From NCBI RefSeq assembly GCF_000696225.1, contig NZ_BAWN01000028.1, positions 1-64,000 of the forward strand: a stretch of 64,000 bases of DNA, given 5' to 3'. Under the pieces are notes generated by a model. That model was not told where the DNA came from and made no database searches. It was given only the letters and a program-made list of their open reading frames with translations. The translations under genes and the position numbers were made by a program. Source of the DNA: Serpentinimonas barnesii (lineage in GTDB: Bacteria > Pseudomonadota > Gammaproteobacteria > Burkholderiales > Burkholderiaceae_C). Of the stretch, positions 30,241-39,195 are shown one piece after another. How positions within the stretch are numbered: position 1 is the stretch's first letter; each line of letters begins with the position of its first letter.

Positions 30241-31431
30241 ATGAGCGCCGTCACCGACCCGATTGTCATCGTTGCAGCCGCCCGCACCCCCATGGGCAGT
30301 TTGCAGGGCGATTTTGCTGCGCTGGCGGCGCACGACCTGGGCGGCGTGGCCATTGCCGCCGCCGTGCAGCGAGCGGGCATTGCGCCCGATCTGGTGAGCG
30401 AGGTGCTGCTGGGCAACTGCCTCATGGCCGGGCAGGGCCAAGCCCCGGCGCGCCAGGCCGCGTTCAAGGGCGGCCTGCCCGAGAGCGCCGGGGCCGTGAC
30501 CTTGTCCAAAATGTGCGGCTCCGGCATGCGCGCCGCCATGTTCGCGCACGACATGCTGCTGGCGGGCAGCCACGAGGTGCTCATCGCCGGTGGCATGGAG
30601 AGCATGAGCAACGCCCCCTACCTGCTGGCCAAGGCGCGCGGTGGGTACCGCATCGGCCACGACCGGCTGTTTGACCACATGATGCTCGACGGTCTCGAAG
30701 ACGCCTACGAAGCTGGCCGCAGCATGGGCACTTTTGGTGAAGACTGCGCCGCCCACTACGGTTTCAGCCGCGCCCAGCAAGACGCCTTTGCCAGCGCCAG
30801 CGTGCAGCGCGCCCAGCGCGCCATCCACGACGGCAGCTTTGCCGCCGAAATCGCCCCGGTCACGCTGCAAGAGCGCAGCGGCGCGCGCGTGGTGAGCGTG
30901 GATGAAGGGCCGGGCCGCATCAAGCTCGACAAAATCCCCACGCTCAAACCGGCTTTCAAAAAAGACGGCACCGTGACTGCGGCCAGCAGCTCCAGCATCA
31001 ACGACGGCGCGGCGGCGCTGCTGCTCATGCGCGCCAGCACGGCGCAGCGCCTCGGGTGTACGCCGCTGGTGCGCGTGGTCGCGCACGCCACCCACGCCCA
31101 GGCGCCGCAGTGGTTTTCTACCGCGCCGGTGGGCGCGAGCCAAAAGCTGCTGGCCAAGGCCGGCTGGAGCGCGGAGCAGGTGGACTTGTGGGAAATCAAC
31201 GAAGCCTTTGCCGTGGTGCCGATGGCGCTGATGCACGATCTCAAGCTGCCGCACGACAAGGTCAACGTCAACGGCGGCGCCTGCGCGCTCGGGCACCCGA
31301 TTGGGGCCAGCGGGGCGCGCATACTGGTCACGCTCATTTACGCCATGCGTGCGCGGGCGGCCCGGCGCGGTGTGGCCACGCTGTGCATTGGCGGCGGCGA
31401 AGCCACGGCGATGGCGCTCGAACTGCTTTGA
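30241..31431 (+). CDS. acetyl-CoA C-acetyltransferase (thiolase)
   Basis: Type II thiolase, 396 residues, which joins or cleaves acetoacetyl-CoA. The nucleophile is in LSKMCGSGMRAA (Cys92). NEAFAVVPM, the GHPIGASGAR histidine block and the C-terminal acid-base cysteine in LCIGGGEATAMALE are all present. It lies within the leucine/acyl-CoA degradation cluster, where thiolysis of acetoacetyl-CoA completes the pathway. Degradative or biosynthetic direction cannot be separated by sequence alone. Confidence 0.93.
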   Translation: MSAVTDPIVIVAAARTPMGSLQGDFAALAAHDLGGVAIAAAVQRAGIAPDLVSEVLLGNCLMAGQGQAPARQAAFKGGLPESAGAVTLSKMCGSGMRAAMFAHDMLLAGSHEVLIAGGMESMSNAPYLLAKARGGYRIGHDRLFDHMMLDGLEDAYEAGRSMGTFGEDCAAHYGFSRAQQDAFASASVQRAQRAIHDGSFAAEIAPVTLQERSGARVVSVDEGPGRIKLDKIPTLKPAFKKDGTVTAASSSSINDGAAALLLMRASTAQRLGCTPLVRVVAHATHAQAPQWFSTAPVGASQKLLAKAGWSAEQVDLWEINEAFAVVPMALMHDLKLPHDKVNVNGGACALGHPIGASGARILVTLIYAMRARAARRGVATLCIGGGEATAMALELL

Positions 31432-31452
31432 ACCGAGTGTAAAGGCCCCCCC

Positions 31453-32589
31453 ATGCTGCTCAACCCCGACCAACTGCAAATCCGCGACGCCGTGCGCGCC
31501 TACGCCCAAGAGCAACTGTGGCCGCACGCTGCCGCCTGGGATCAAGGGCACATCTTCCCCAAGGCCGCGCACCAGGGCCTAGCGGCACTGGGCTGCTACG
31601 GCATTTGCGTGCCCGAGGAACTCGGCGGCGCCGGGCTCGACACCCTGACGCTGGCGCTGGTGCTGGAAGAAATCGCCGCCGGTGGCGGTGGCGTGAGCAC
31701 CTCCATCAGCGTCACCAACTGCCCGGTGAACGCCATTTTGCTGCGCTACGGCAGCCCGGCGCAGCAGCAGCGCTGGTTGCCTCCCTTGGCGCGCGGCGAG
31801 TTGCTGGGCGGCTTTTGCCTGACCGAGCCGCAAGCCGGCTCGGATGCCTCCGAGCTGCGCACCCGCGCCGTGCGCGAGGGCGAGGGCTACCGCCTCGACG
31901 GCGTGAAACAGTTCATCACCAGCGGCAAATACGGCGACCTGATGATCGTCATTGCCGTCACCGACCCGGCGGCGGGCAAAAAAGGCCTGAGCGCCTTTCT
32001 GGTGCCCACCCACACCCCCGGCTACCAGGTGGAGCGGCTGGAAGACAAAATCGGCCAGCACAGCAGCGACACGGCCCAAATCCGCTTCGAGGGCTGCCGC
32101 ATCCCGCTCGAATACCGCATCGGGGCCGAAGGCGAGGGCTACAAAATCGCCCTCGGCGCGCTCGAAGGCGGGCGCATCGGCATTGCGGCGCAGAGTGTGG
32201 GCATGGCGCGCAGCGCGCTCGATTTCGCCATCGGCTACGCCAAAGAGCGGCGCAGCTTTGGCCGCCCCATCATCGAGCACCAGGGCTTGGGCTTCAAGCT
32301 GGCCGACTGCGCCACCCGCTTGGAGGCGGCGCGGCAACTGGTCTGGCACGCCGCCAGCCTGCGCGATGCCGGCCAGCCCTGCCTCAAAGAGGCCGCCATG
32401 GCCAAGCTCTTTGCCAGCGAAACGGCGGAGCAGGTCTGCTCGGCCGCCATCCAGGCCCTGGGCGGCTACGGCGTGGTGCGCGACTTTCCCGTGGAGCGCA
32501 TCTACCGCGACGTGCGCGTCTGCCAAATTTACGAAGGCACCAGCGAGGTGCAAAAAATCCTGATCCAGCGTGCGCTGGCCTCTGCATGA
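31453..32589 (+). CDS. acyl-CoA dehydrogenase
   Basis: FAD-dependent acyl-CoA dehydrogenase, 378 residues. Flavin motifs are GGFCLTEPQAGSDASELRT and KQFITSGKYGD. The catalytic base is Glu361 in CQIYEGTSEVQ, the short-chain type position. This differs from the isovaleryl enzyme at 26350-27555, whose base is at 256. It probably acts on short straight or branched acyl-CoA. It is 21 bases downstream of the thiolase gene and its stop overlaps trkA (ATGA), so fatty-acid and potassium genes are physically fused into one run. Confidence 0.92.
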   Translation: MLLNPDQLQIRDAVRAYAQEQLWPHAAAWDQGHIFPKAAHQGLAALGCYGICVPEELGGAGLDTLTLALVLEEIAAGGGGVSTSISVTNCPVNAILLRYGSPAQQQRWLPPLARGELLGGFCLTEPQAGSDASELRTRAVREGEGYRLDGVKQFITSGKYGDLMIVIAVTDPAAGKKGLSAFLVPTHTPGYQVERLEDKIGQHSSDTAQIRFEGCRIPLEYRIGAEGEGYKIALGALEGGRIGIAAQSVGMARSALDFAIGYAKERRSFGRPIIEHQGLGFKLADCATRLEAARQLVWHAASLRDAGQPCLKEAAMAKLFASETAEQVCSAAIQALGGYGVVRDFPVERIYRDVRVCQIYEGTSEVQKILIQRALASA

Positions 32590-33977
32590 ACATCATCATT
32601 TTTGGCGCGGGCCGGGTCGGCGAGAGCGTGGCCGAGAGCCTGGTTTCCGAGCACAACGACATCACCGTGATCGACCAGGACCCGCTGCGCGTGCGCGCCC
32701 TCGAGGAGCGGCTCGATTTGCGCGGCGTGGTCGGCAACGGCATCCAGCCCTCGGTGCTGCGCGAGGCCGGGGCCAAAGACGCCGACATGGTGATCGCCTG
32801 CGCCGCCGCCGACGAGTCCAACCTGGTGGTGTGCAAGATCGCGCACGATATTTTTAACGTTCCCACCACCATCGCCCGGCTGCGCTCGCCCGAGTTCACG
32901 GCTGGCGACGCGCTGATGGGCAAGGGCGGCTTCGCGGTCGATCAGGTGATCTGCCCCGAAGAGTCGGTGATGCGCTTCATCCACCAGTTGATCGAGTACC
33001 CGGAAGCCTTGCAGGTGCTCGAATTTGCCCAAGGCCAGGTGTGCCTGATCGCGGTGCGCGCCGAGCACGGGGGCGCGCTGGTGGGGCGCACCATCGGGCA
33101 GTTCCGCGAACGGCTGCCGCACGCCGAAATGCGCGTGGTGGCGCTGTACCGGCTCGACACCGAGATGGAGGCTACGCGCGACACCCGCATCCTGCCCGGC
33201 GACGAGCTGTTTGTGCTGGCCGCTGCTGACCAAATCCGCTTGGTGCTGGCGGCCATCCACACCATCGACAAGCCGGTGCTGCGCGTGATGATCGCCGGTG
33301 GCGGCCGGGTCGGCTTGCGGCTGGCGCGCAGCCTGGCCGGGCAGTACCAGGTCAAGCTGATCGAGCAAAACCCGCTGCGATGCGAATACCTGGCCAGCCA
33401 ACTGCCCTCCAGCACGCTGGTGCTGCACGGCGACTGCGTCGATGAGTCGCTGCTGGAAGAAGAAAACGTGGCCGACATGGACTTGTTCCTCTCGCTCACC
33501 AACGACGACGAAGACAACATCATGGCCGCCATGCTGGCCAAGCGGCTCGGGGCGCGGCGCGTGATGGCGCTCATCAACCGCCGCGCCTACGCCGACATGC
33601 TGCAGGGCAGCGCGATCGACATCGCCATTTCACCAGCGCAGACCGTGATCGGCGAGCTGCTCACGCACGTGCGCCGTGGCGATGTGGTGGCGGTGCATAG
33701 CCTGCGCCGCGGCGCCGCCGAAGCGCTCGAAGGGGTGGCGCGGGGCGACTTCAAAACCTCCAAGCTGGTCGGGCGCCGGGTCGAGCAGGTGGCGCTGCCG
33801 GCTGGGGCGCGCTTTGGTGCCATCGTGCGCGGCCAAGGCAAGCAAACCCAGGTGCTGATGCCGCACCACGACACCCTGATCGAGGCCGAAGACCACGTGG
33901 TGATCTTCATCCCGCACAAGCGCCTCGTGCGCGAGGTGGAAAAACTGTTTCAGGTCACGGCCACTTTTTTTGGCTGA
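32586..33977 (+). CDS. trkA: Trk potassium-uptake regulatory subunit
   Basis: Peripheral NAD(H)-binding gating subunit of the Trk potassium system. The 463-residue protein has two RCK halves, each a Rossmann NAD fold (FGAGRVGESVAE at residue 6 and AGGGRVGLRLARSL near residue 239) followed by a TrkA-C domain. MNIIIFGAGRVG is the classic start. The ATG overlaps the upstream dehydrogenase stop. The two trkH pore genes follow immediately. Confidence 0.96.
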   Translation: MNIIIFGAGRVGESVAESLVSEHNDITVIDQDPLRVRALEERLDLRGVVGNGIQPSVLREAGAKDADMVIACAAADESNLVVCKIAHDIFNVPTTIARLRSPEFTAGDALMGKGGFAVDQVICPEESVMRFIHQLIEYPEALQVLEFAQGQVCLIAVRAEHGGALVGRTIGQFRERLPHAEMRVVALYRLDTEMEATRDTRILPGDELFVLAAADQIRLVLAAIHTIDKPVLRVMIAGGGRVGLRLARSLAGQYQVKLIEQNPLRCEYLASQLPSSTLVLHGDCVDESLLEEENVADMDLFLSLTNDDEDNIMAAMLAKRLGARRVMALINRRAYADMLQGSAIDIAISPAQTVIGELLTHVRRGDVVAVHSLRRGAAEALEGVARGDFKTSKLVGRRVEQVALPAGARFGAIVRGQGKQTQVLMPHHDTLIEAEDHVVIFIPHKRLVREVEKLFQVTATFFG

Positions 33978-33983
33978 AGCGCC

Positions 33984-35462
33984 GTGCCGCTGCTGCGCAT
34001 CGCTTCGGTTCTGGCTTGGGTGCTGCTGGCTTTTGGGCTGGCTTTTCTGGTGCCGATCGGGGTTGCGATTGGGCGCTCCGAGGGGGCCGGGTGGGCCTTT
34101 GTAGGGCCAATGGCGCTGGTGCTGCTGCTCGGGGCCGCGCTGCTGGCGCTGGGCCAGCGCTGGCGACCGCACCGGGCCCAAGAGCTGGGCGTGCGCGACG
34201 GCATCTTGCTGGTCGGCCTGGTCTGGACGCTGCTGCCGGCGCTGGCGGCGCTGCCGCTGATGCTCTATTTCGAGGGCGTGGGGCGGCCGCTGAGCTTCAC
34301 CCGCGCCTACTTCGAGGCCATGTCGGGCCTGACCACCACCGGCTCCACCGTGCTGGTGGGGCTGGACCACCTGCCGGGGGCAATCAACATTTGGCGCGGC
34401 TTTTTGCAGTGGCTGGGCGGGATGGGGATTTTGGTGCTGGCGGTGGCCATTTTGCCCTTGGTAGGGGCGGGCGGCGGTTCGCTGCTGCGCGCCGAAACCA
34501 GCGGGCCGCTCAAAGAGTTGCGCCTGACGCCGCGCATCGCCACCACCGCCAAGGGCTTGTGGAGCGTGTATGCCGCGCTGTCGCTGGCTTGCGTGCTGGC
34601 CTACCGGGCCGGTGGCATGTCGTGGTTCGACGCCTGGATGCACATGTTCACCACCATGAGCCTGGGCGGGCTGTCGAATTACGACGCCAGCTTCGGGCAT
34701 TTCGATTCGGCGGCGCTGGAGTGGATCGCCATTGCGTTCATGCTGCTGGCCAGCGGCAGCTTTGCGCTGTACTTTGTGGCGGTGCTCAAGCGCGACCCGG
34801 TGCGCATCTGGCGCAACGCCGAATGGCGCGGCACCCAAGCCCTGATGCTGGGTGCGGGCTTGGCGGTGGCCGCCGTGCTGGTCTGGCAGGGCGGGGCGGC
34901 GGCCGACCTGGAGACGCTGCGCCGGGCCTTGTTCAACCTGGTCTCGATCGCCTCCACCACCGGCTACGCCAGCGAAGACTACACCCTTTGGCCGGCTTTT
35001 GCCCCTTGGCTGATGCTGATTTTGTCGGGCATGGCCACCAGCGCGGGCTCCACCGGGGCCGGCATCAAAATGGCGCGGCTGCTGCTGCTGATCCAACTGG
35101 CGCGGCACGAGCTCACGCGCATCCTGCACCCGCGTGCGGTGACACCGATTACAGTCGGCGGTGCCGTGGTGCCGCAAGCGGCGATCCAGTCGGTGCTGGC
35201 CTTTATGCTGGTCTATGGCGTGACGGTGCTGGGCCTGACCCTGCTGCTGCTGCTGGGTGGGATGGATTTCGACACCGCCTTTAGCGCCGTGCTGGCCAGC
35301 ATCAACAACATGGGGCCGGGTTTTGGGGAGGTTGGGCCGGCCGGCAACTACGCTGGCTTGAGCGATTTCAAGCTCTGGGTCTGCGCGCTGGCGATGCTGC
35401 TCGGGCGGCTCGAAATTTTGGCTTTTCTGGTTTTGTTTACAAGGGCTTTTTGGCGCAAATGA
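33984..35462 (+). CDS. trkH: Trk potassium transporter pore subunit (copy 1)
   Basis: Polytopic inner-membrane K+ transporter, 492 residues with about ten hydrophobic segments. The four pore loops of the TrkH fold are visible with their filter glycines: MSGLTTTGSTVL, TMSLGGLSNYDASFG, IASTTGYASEDY and INNMGPGFGEVGPAGNY. The start is GTG at 33984, 6 bases after trkA. Its stop overlaps the start of a second trkH. Confidence 0.93.
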   Translation: MPLLRIASVLAWVLLAFGLAFLVPIGVAIGRSEGAGWAFVGPMALVLLLGAALLALGQRWRPHRAQELGVRDGILLVGLVWTLLPALAALPLMLYFEGVGRPLSFTRAYFEAMSGLTTTGSTVLVGLDHLPGAINIWRGFLQWLGGMGILVLAVAILPLVGAGGGSLLRAETSGPLKELRLTPRIATTAKGLWSVYAALSLACVLAYRAGGMSWFDAWMHMFTTMSLGGLSNYDASFGHFDSAALEWIAIAFMLLASGSFALYFVAVLKRDPVRIWRNAEWRGTQALMLGAGLAVAAVLVWQGGAAADLETLRRALFNLVSIASTTGYASEDYTLWPAFAPWLMLILSGMATSAGSTGAGIKMARLLLLIQLARHELTRILHPRAVTPITVGGAVVPQAAIQSVLAFMLVYGVTVLGLTLLLLLGGMDFDTAFSAVLASINNMGPGFGEVGPAGNYAGLSDFKLWVCALAMLLGRLEILAFLVLFTRAFWRK

Positions 35463-36940
35463 ACGGCTTGTCTGCCCTGTGGTCGATTTTTGGTCCGGTG
35501 CTGGCGCTGCTGGCGCGCATCATGATGGCCTTTTCCTTCGCCTTTCTGGTGCCCCTGACCTGGGGCTGGGCGCTCGATCTGGACTACCTGCGCGCCATCT
35601 GGGGGGTGGCTTTTGGCCTGACCTTCGGCAGCGGCCTGCTGCTCATGTGGCTGACGCGCAAGCAGTACCGCGAGCTGCTGCCGCGCGACGGGTTTTTGCT
35701 GGTGGCGCTGGTCTGGCTGGTGCTCACGGCCTATGCCGCCATCCCGTTGTACTGGCTGGTGCCCGATATTTCCTGGAGCCACGCCTATTTCGAGGCCATG
35801 AGCGGGCTCACGGCCACTGGCGCTACCGCCCTGAGCGGCTTGGGGGACTTGCCGGTCTCGGTCAACGTCTGGCGCGCTTTTTTGCAATACATCGGGGGCC
35901 TGGGGATCATGCTGCTGGTGGTGGCGGTGCTGCCGCTGCTGGGCTTGGGCGGGATGCAGCTTTACAAGGCCGAAACCCCCGGCCCGATGAAAGACACCAA
36001 GTTCACGCCGCGCATTGCCGAGACCGCGCGCGGGCTGTGGATGGTGTATTTTGGCTTCTCACTGGCCTGTTTGCTGGCTTACCGCTGGGCCGGGATGAGC
36101 TGGTCCGACGCCTTCATTCACATGTGCAGCACCATGAGCCTAGCCGGCTTTTCCTCGCAGGACGCGAGCATCGGCTACTGGGATTCGGCGGCGGTGGAGC
36201 TGGTGGCTATCGTTTTCATGGCGCTGGCGGGTATCAGTTTTTTGCGCTACTTTCTGGTGTTGCGCACGCTCACGCTGGGCCCGATCGCCCACGACCGTGA
36301 AATCCGCAGCTACTTCGTGGTGCTGATTGGCTCGGTGGCCTTGGTCACGCTGTTGTTGACGGCGCACCAGGTCGAGACCGATTTTTGGACCGCTCTGCGC
36401 AGCAGCGCCTTTCATGTGCTCTCGCTGGCCACCACCACCGGCTACGCCGCCACCGATTACGCGCAGTGGCCGGTGTTCATCGGTGTCTATCTGATGTTTC
36501 TGGGCTGCTTCGTTTCGTGCGCGGGCTCGACCGGGGGCGGGATCAAGATGGTGCGCATGGTGCTGCTGGTCAAGCAGGCGCGGCGCGAGCTGGTGCGCAT
36601 CGTGCACCCGCGCGTGGTCAATCCGGTCACGCTGGGCGGGCAGCGCATCGCGGCCGCCACGCTCACCACGGTGCTGGGTTTTATGCTCATCTACGGCGCC
36701 GCCACGCTGGGCCTGACCTTTTTGCTGCTGCTCACCGGGCTGGACATCGTGACCGCCTTTTCGGCCGTGGTGGCCACGCTCAACAACATCGGCCCCGGGC
36801 TGGGGCAGGTCGGGCCGGCGCACAACTTTGGCTGGCTGAGCAGCTTCCAGCTTTGGCTGCTGAGCTTTGCCATGCTGCTCGGGCGGCTGGAGCTGCTCAC
36901 GGTGCTGGTCCTTTTTTCGCGCCATTATTGGCGGCGTTGA
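35459..36940 (+). CDS. trkH: Trk potassium transporter pore subunit (copy 2)
   Basis: Second TrkH-type pore protein, 493 residues, co-translated with the first (ATGA overlap). Its pore loops are MSGLTATGATAL, TMSLAGFSSQDASIG, LATTTGYAATDY and LNNIGPGLGQVGPAHNF, so all four filter glycines are kept. It is clearly a paralogue of the gene just upstream, but many residues differ, so the duplication is old. ATG 35459 is preferred over TTG 35450. Both pores presumably share the single TrkA. Confidence 0.93.
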   Translation: MNGLSALWSIFGPVLALLARIMMAFSFAFLVPLTWGWALDLDYLRAIWGVAFGLTFGSGLLLMWLTRKQYRELLPRDGFLLVALVWLVLTAYAAIPLYWLVPDISWSHAYFEAMSGLTATGATALSGLGDLPVSVNVWRAFLQYIGGLGIMLLVVAVLPLLGLGGMQLYKAETPGPMKDTKFTPRIAETARGLWMVYFGFSLACLLAYRWAGMSWSDAFIHMCSTMSLAGFSSQDASIGYWDSAAVELVAIVFMALAGISFLRYFLVLRTLTLGPIAHDREIRSYFVVLIGSVALVTLLLTAHQVETDFWTALRSSAFHVLSLATTTGYAATDYAQWPVFIGVYLMFLGCFVSCAGSTGGGIKMVRMVLLVKQARRELVRIVHPRVVNPVTLGGQRIAAATLTTVLGFMLIYGAATLGLTFLLLLTGLDIVTAFSAVVATLNNIGPGLGQVGPAHNFGWLSSFQLWLLSFAMLLGRLELLTVLVLFSRHYWRR

Positions 36941-37035
36941 ACGGTTATCCCACCTTTAGGCCAGTTTTTGAATTGGCTGATCTTGGCTATGGATGTGACT
37001 TTTAAGCAATAAAAAATCAATCAAGAAGCGTAAAG

Positions 37036-37057
37036 AATAGGAACGATTCGCATTTAC
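37036..37057 (+). promoter_or_regulatory. possible Fur site before the DUF2325 genes
   Basis: AATAGGAACGATTCGCATTT lies 35-56 bases before the first gene. The right half (ATTCGCATTT) fits betaproteobacterial Fur boxes well; the left half is a poor mirror. The surrounding 150-base gap after trkH is notably AT-rich for this genome. Call by appearance only. Confidence 0.3.
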
Positions 37058-37091
37058 GATAGAGCCATCGCACCCAAACTAAGGAGTTGCC

Positions 37092-37601
37092 ATGGAACGA
37101 GAGCCGTTGGGCGTGCAAGCCAGCACCGTGCCCTGTGAGGAGCAACAGGTTTGGCTGCGCCACTACGCTCAGGTGCAGCAAAGGGTGAGCCAAACGGTGC
37201 GCCAGATGGCTCTGCGCATCGAAGCCCTAGAGGCCGATTTGCTGCGGCACCGGGCGCAGGCCATCTTGGAGCGGACGGCAAAATGGTGGGTCATACCCAT
37301 GCCCACGCCTGTGCCAAGGCGCTCCAACCGCGTGCCGCCGCCACGGCCCGCTGCGCCGCTCTCTGCGACTCAAAAGTCGGCTGCCCGCGCCGATCGGGCG
37401 CCGCAGTCGCTGCGGCACTCGCAAAGCCCATGGGGTGCGGGCGCTGCGGCCCAATGGCCAGATTCGGACGCGGTGCTGTGTCAGACCGCTTGCGTCGGCC
37501 ATGCCCACCACTGGCTGCAAGACGACGGCCACTGCCAGCGCAAGGGTGGGGAGTGCGAGCGCGTGCCGGCCCACGGGGATGCTTATGTGCCTAGCCCGTA
37601 A
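37092..37601 (+). CDS. small DUF2325-related cysteine protein
   Basis: 169 residues with a strong ribosome-binding site (AAGGAG, 8 bases before ATG). The N-terminal helix contains QQRVSQTVRQMALRIEALEADLL. A basic Pro-rich linker follows. The C-terminal segment DAVLCQTACVGHAHHWLQDD aligns with the end of the DUF2325 domain of the next gene (DWVICQVGCISHNAYWRVKD), including the C-x3-C, His and HC-x6-C pattern. The first half of that domain (the VxCIGGRT strand) is absent. Function unknown; its 3' end overlaps the next gene. Confidence 0.75.
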   Translation: MEREPLGVQASTVPCEEQQVWLRHYAQVQQRVSQTVRQMALRIEALEADLLRHRAQAILERTAKWWVIPMPTPVPRRSNRVPPPRPAAPLSATQKSAARADRAPQSLRHSQSPWGAGAAAQWPDSDAVLCQTACVGHAHHWLQDDGHCQRKGGECERVPAHGDAYVPSP

Positions 37602-38952
37602 AGCCACCGCGGTCTGGCCGCCGGAGTCCAGCGCCGACGGGCTGCGGCCGCTGGTGTTCGAGGTGCCGCCGCTGGACGGTATCAGCAAGGCCAGCAAGCG
37701 CAGGCGCCCCTTGTGGGAGTTGAGCGCCAGCGCCGCCTGCCCGGTGCTCGGGGTCTGTGTGCCCCTGTGCGAGCAGCGCGCGCTGATGCACAAGTGCGGC
37801 ATCGATGTACAAGGGCGCAGCGATTACGAGCTGCACCAGATCGGGGTCTCGGAGTGCCGCCGCCGCACGCCATTGGCCGAGCGCCTGCAAAAGTGGCTGG
37901 ATGGCCGCTTTGCGCTGGAGCTGCGCCAGGCGGCTGATTTGTCCAGCGCCGACGAACTGCGCCAGCGCTGGCAGCAAGCCAAGGGCGAACCGGCTTGGGG
38001 CGGGTCGATGTGGGCGCTGCTCACGCACCCGGCGTGTTTGCTCACGCTGGAGCACGAATTGCTGGGTGATGTGCACATGATGCAGCACCAGGTCGGCATG
38101 GTGACCCGGGTCGAGCAGCAGCAGTGGCAGCAGCAGCGCGGCCAACTGGCGCAGTTGCGCGCCGAAATGGCCGAGCAACAAGTGCGCGCGCAGCGCCAGG
38201 TGCAAGAGGCGCAGCAGCGTCAGCAGCAGGCGCAGGCCGAGTTGCAGCGGCTGCGCCAGAGCCTGCTGCAAGCCGAGGCCGAGCAGAAACGGCTGCTGCA
38301 ACGCTGCCAGCAACTGCTTGCCGAGCGGCCCGATTTTGAGGCGATGCAGGCCTTGCGCGCAGAAAATGCCGACTTGCGCCAGCAGTGCCAGCAGGCCAAC
38401 CGGGCCTTGCGCGCCGGCACGCGCCAGTGTGGGGTGGGTGCGCAGCAGGGGCAGCCCTGCCTCGCCACTGCGGTGGCGACGAGCTCCAGCGAGGCTGGAA
38501 GCCGCAGCGCCGAGTCCGGCCTCTCCGACGCCAGCGGTGAATCGAAAGCACGATCCGAGCTTGCGCCCAATGAAGACGGCGCAGCACCCAGCTCCGAGCC
38601 CAGCCGTCCGGCGCTGGCCACCAAGGTCGCGTGCATCGGCGGCCGCACGGCGCAATTGCCAGCCTTTCGCGAGGTGGTGGAGGCGCACGGCGCACAATTG
38701 CTGCACCACGACGGCGGCGACGAGCACCACCTGAGCCAATTACCGGCCACCTTGGCTGCCGCCGATTGGGTGATCTGTCAGGTCGGATGCATCAGCCACA
38801 ACGCCTACTGGCGCGTCAAAGACCATTGCAAACGCACCGGCAAACCCTGTTTGTACGTGGAAAGCACCAGCCGCAGCGCACTCGAACGCGCCATGCAGCG
38901 CATCCATACGGCGCAACAAGGGTTTGCTTGGACCGCACCAGCCGCTTCATGA
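37585..38952 (+). CDS. DUF2325-domain protein with coiled coil
   Basis: 455-residue protein of unknown function. Its layout is an N-terminal globular region (about 20-165, LVFEVPPLDG and CPVLGVCVPL), a Gln-rich coiled coil (about 175-270), a low-complexity Ser/Ala linker, and a C-terminal DUF2325 domain (about 346-430) with KVACIGGRTAQLPAFREVVE, HHDGGDEHH and VICQVGCISHNAYWRVKDHC. Cys and His residues suggest a metal or redox role, but that is inference. ATG 37585 or 37579 are both possible; both overlap the upstream gene, so the two are co-expressed. Confidence 0.8.
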   Translation: MCLARKATAVWPPESSADGLRPLVFEVPPLDGISKASKRRRPLWELSASAACPVLGVCVPLCEQRALMHKCGIDVQGRSDYELHQIGVSECRRRTPLAERLQKWLDGRFALELRQAADLSSADELRQRWQQAKGEPAWGGSMWALLTHPACLLTLEHELLGDVHMMQHQVGMVTRVEQQQWQQQRGQLAQLRAEMAEQQVRAQRQVQEAQQRQQQAQAELQRLRQSLLQAEAEQKRLLQRCQQLLAERPDFEAMQALRAENADLRQQCQQANRALRAGTRQCGVGAQQGQPCLATAVATSSSEAGSRSAESGLSDASGESKARSELAPNEDGAAPSSEPSRPALATKVACIGGRTAQLPAFREVVEAHGAQLLHHDGGDEHHLSQLPATLAAADWVICQVGCISHNAYWRVKDHCKRTGKPCLYVESTSRSALERAMQRIHTAQQGFAWTAPAAS

Positions 38953-38975
38953 CGCGCGGGGGGTGTCAGTCAGTT

Positions 38976-39003
38976 TTGCAATCCCGGTTAAATGGTTTAG
39001 AAT
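38976..39003 (+). promoter_or_regulatory. sigma-70 promoter for rpmB leader
   Basis: TTGCAA (38976-38981), a 16-base spacer and TAGAAT (38998-39003) form a good housekeeping promoter. Predicted transcription begins near 39010, at the foot of the first leader hairpin and about 185 bases before rpmB. Confidence 0.65.
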
Positions 39004-39009
39004 ACTGGG

Positions 39010-39175
39010 CTGACCAAGTAGTTGGACTTGACTCGTGTCAAGCGCAAGACTTGGTCAACCCCCCGACCGCTCGCGAGCCGGAGCCGTCCCCGAGGCCCGC
39101 AGACATTTCTGCAGGGCGCCGGGGCAGGCGGCGCAACACAGGACGCGAGCGAGGTGCGGCCCTAGGGCCGTTTTT
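39010..39175 (+). ncRNA. structured leader or sRNA upstream of rpmB
   Basis: About 165 bases between a promoter and an intrinsic terminator, with no ORF. Hairpin 1 has an outer stem TGACCAAGT/ACTTGGTCA (39011-39019 with 39049-39057) enclosing CTTGAC-TCGT-GTCAAG (39027-39042). Hairpin 2 is GCAGA-CATT-TCTGC (39099-39112). The terminator stem is at 39157-39170. It may be an attenuating leader of the ribosomal protein operon or a free small RNA. I know of no named family that it matches. Confidence 0.5.
39157..39175 (+). terminator. intrinsic terminator inside the rpmB leader
   Basis: Palindrome CGGCCCTAGGGCCG (five-pair stem, CTAG loop) followed by TTTTT. It lies only 20 bases before the rpmB start and downstream of the only visible promoter, so readthrough or antitermination would be needed for rpmB expression. 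Confidence 0.6.
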
Positions 39176-39195
39176 CATTTGATAGGAGTGCCCAC

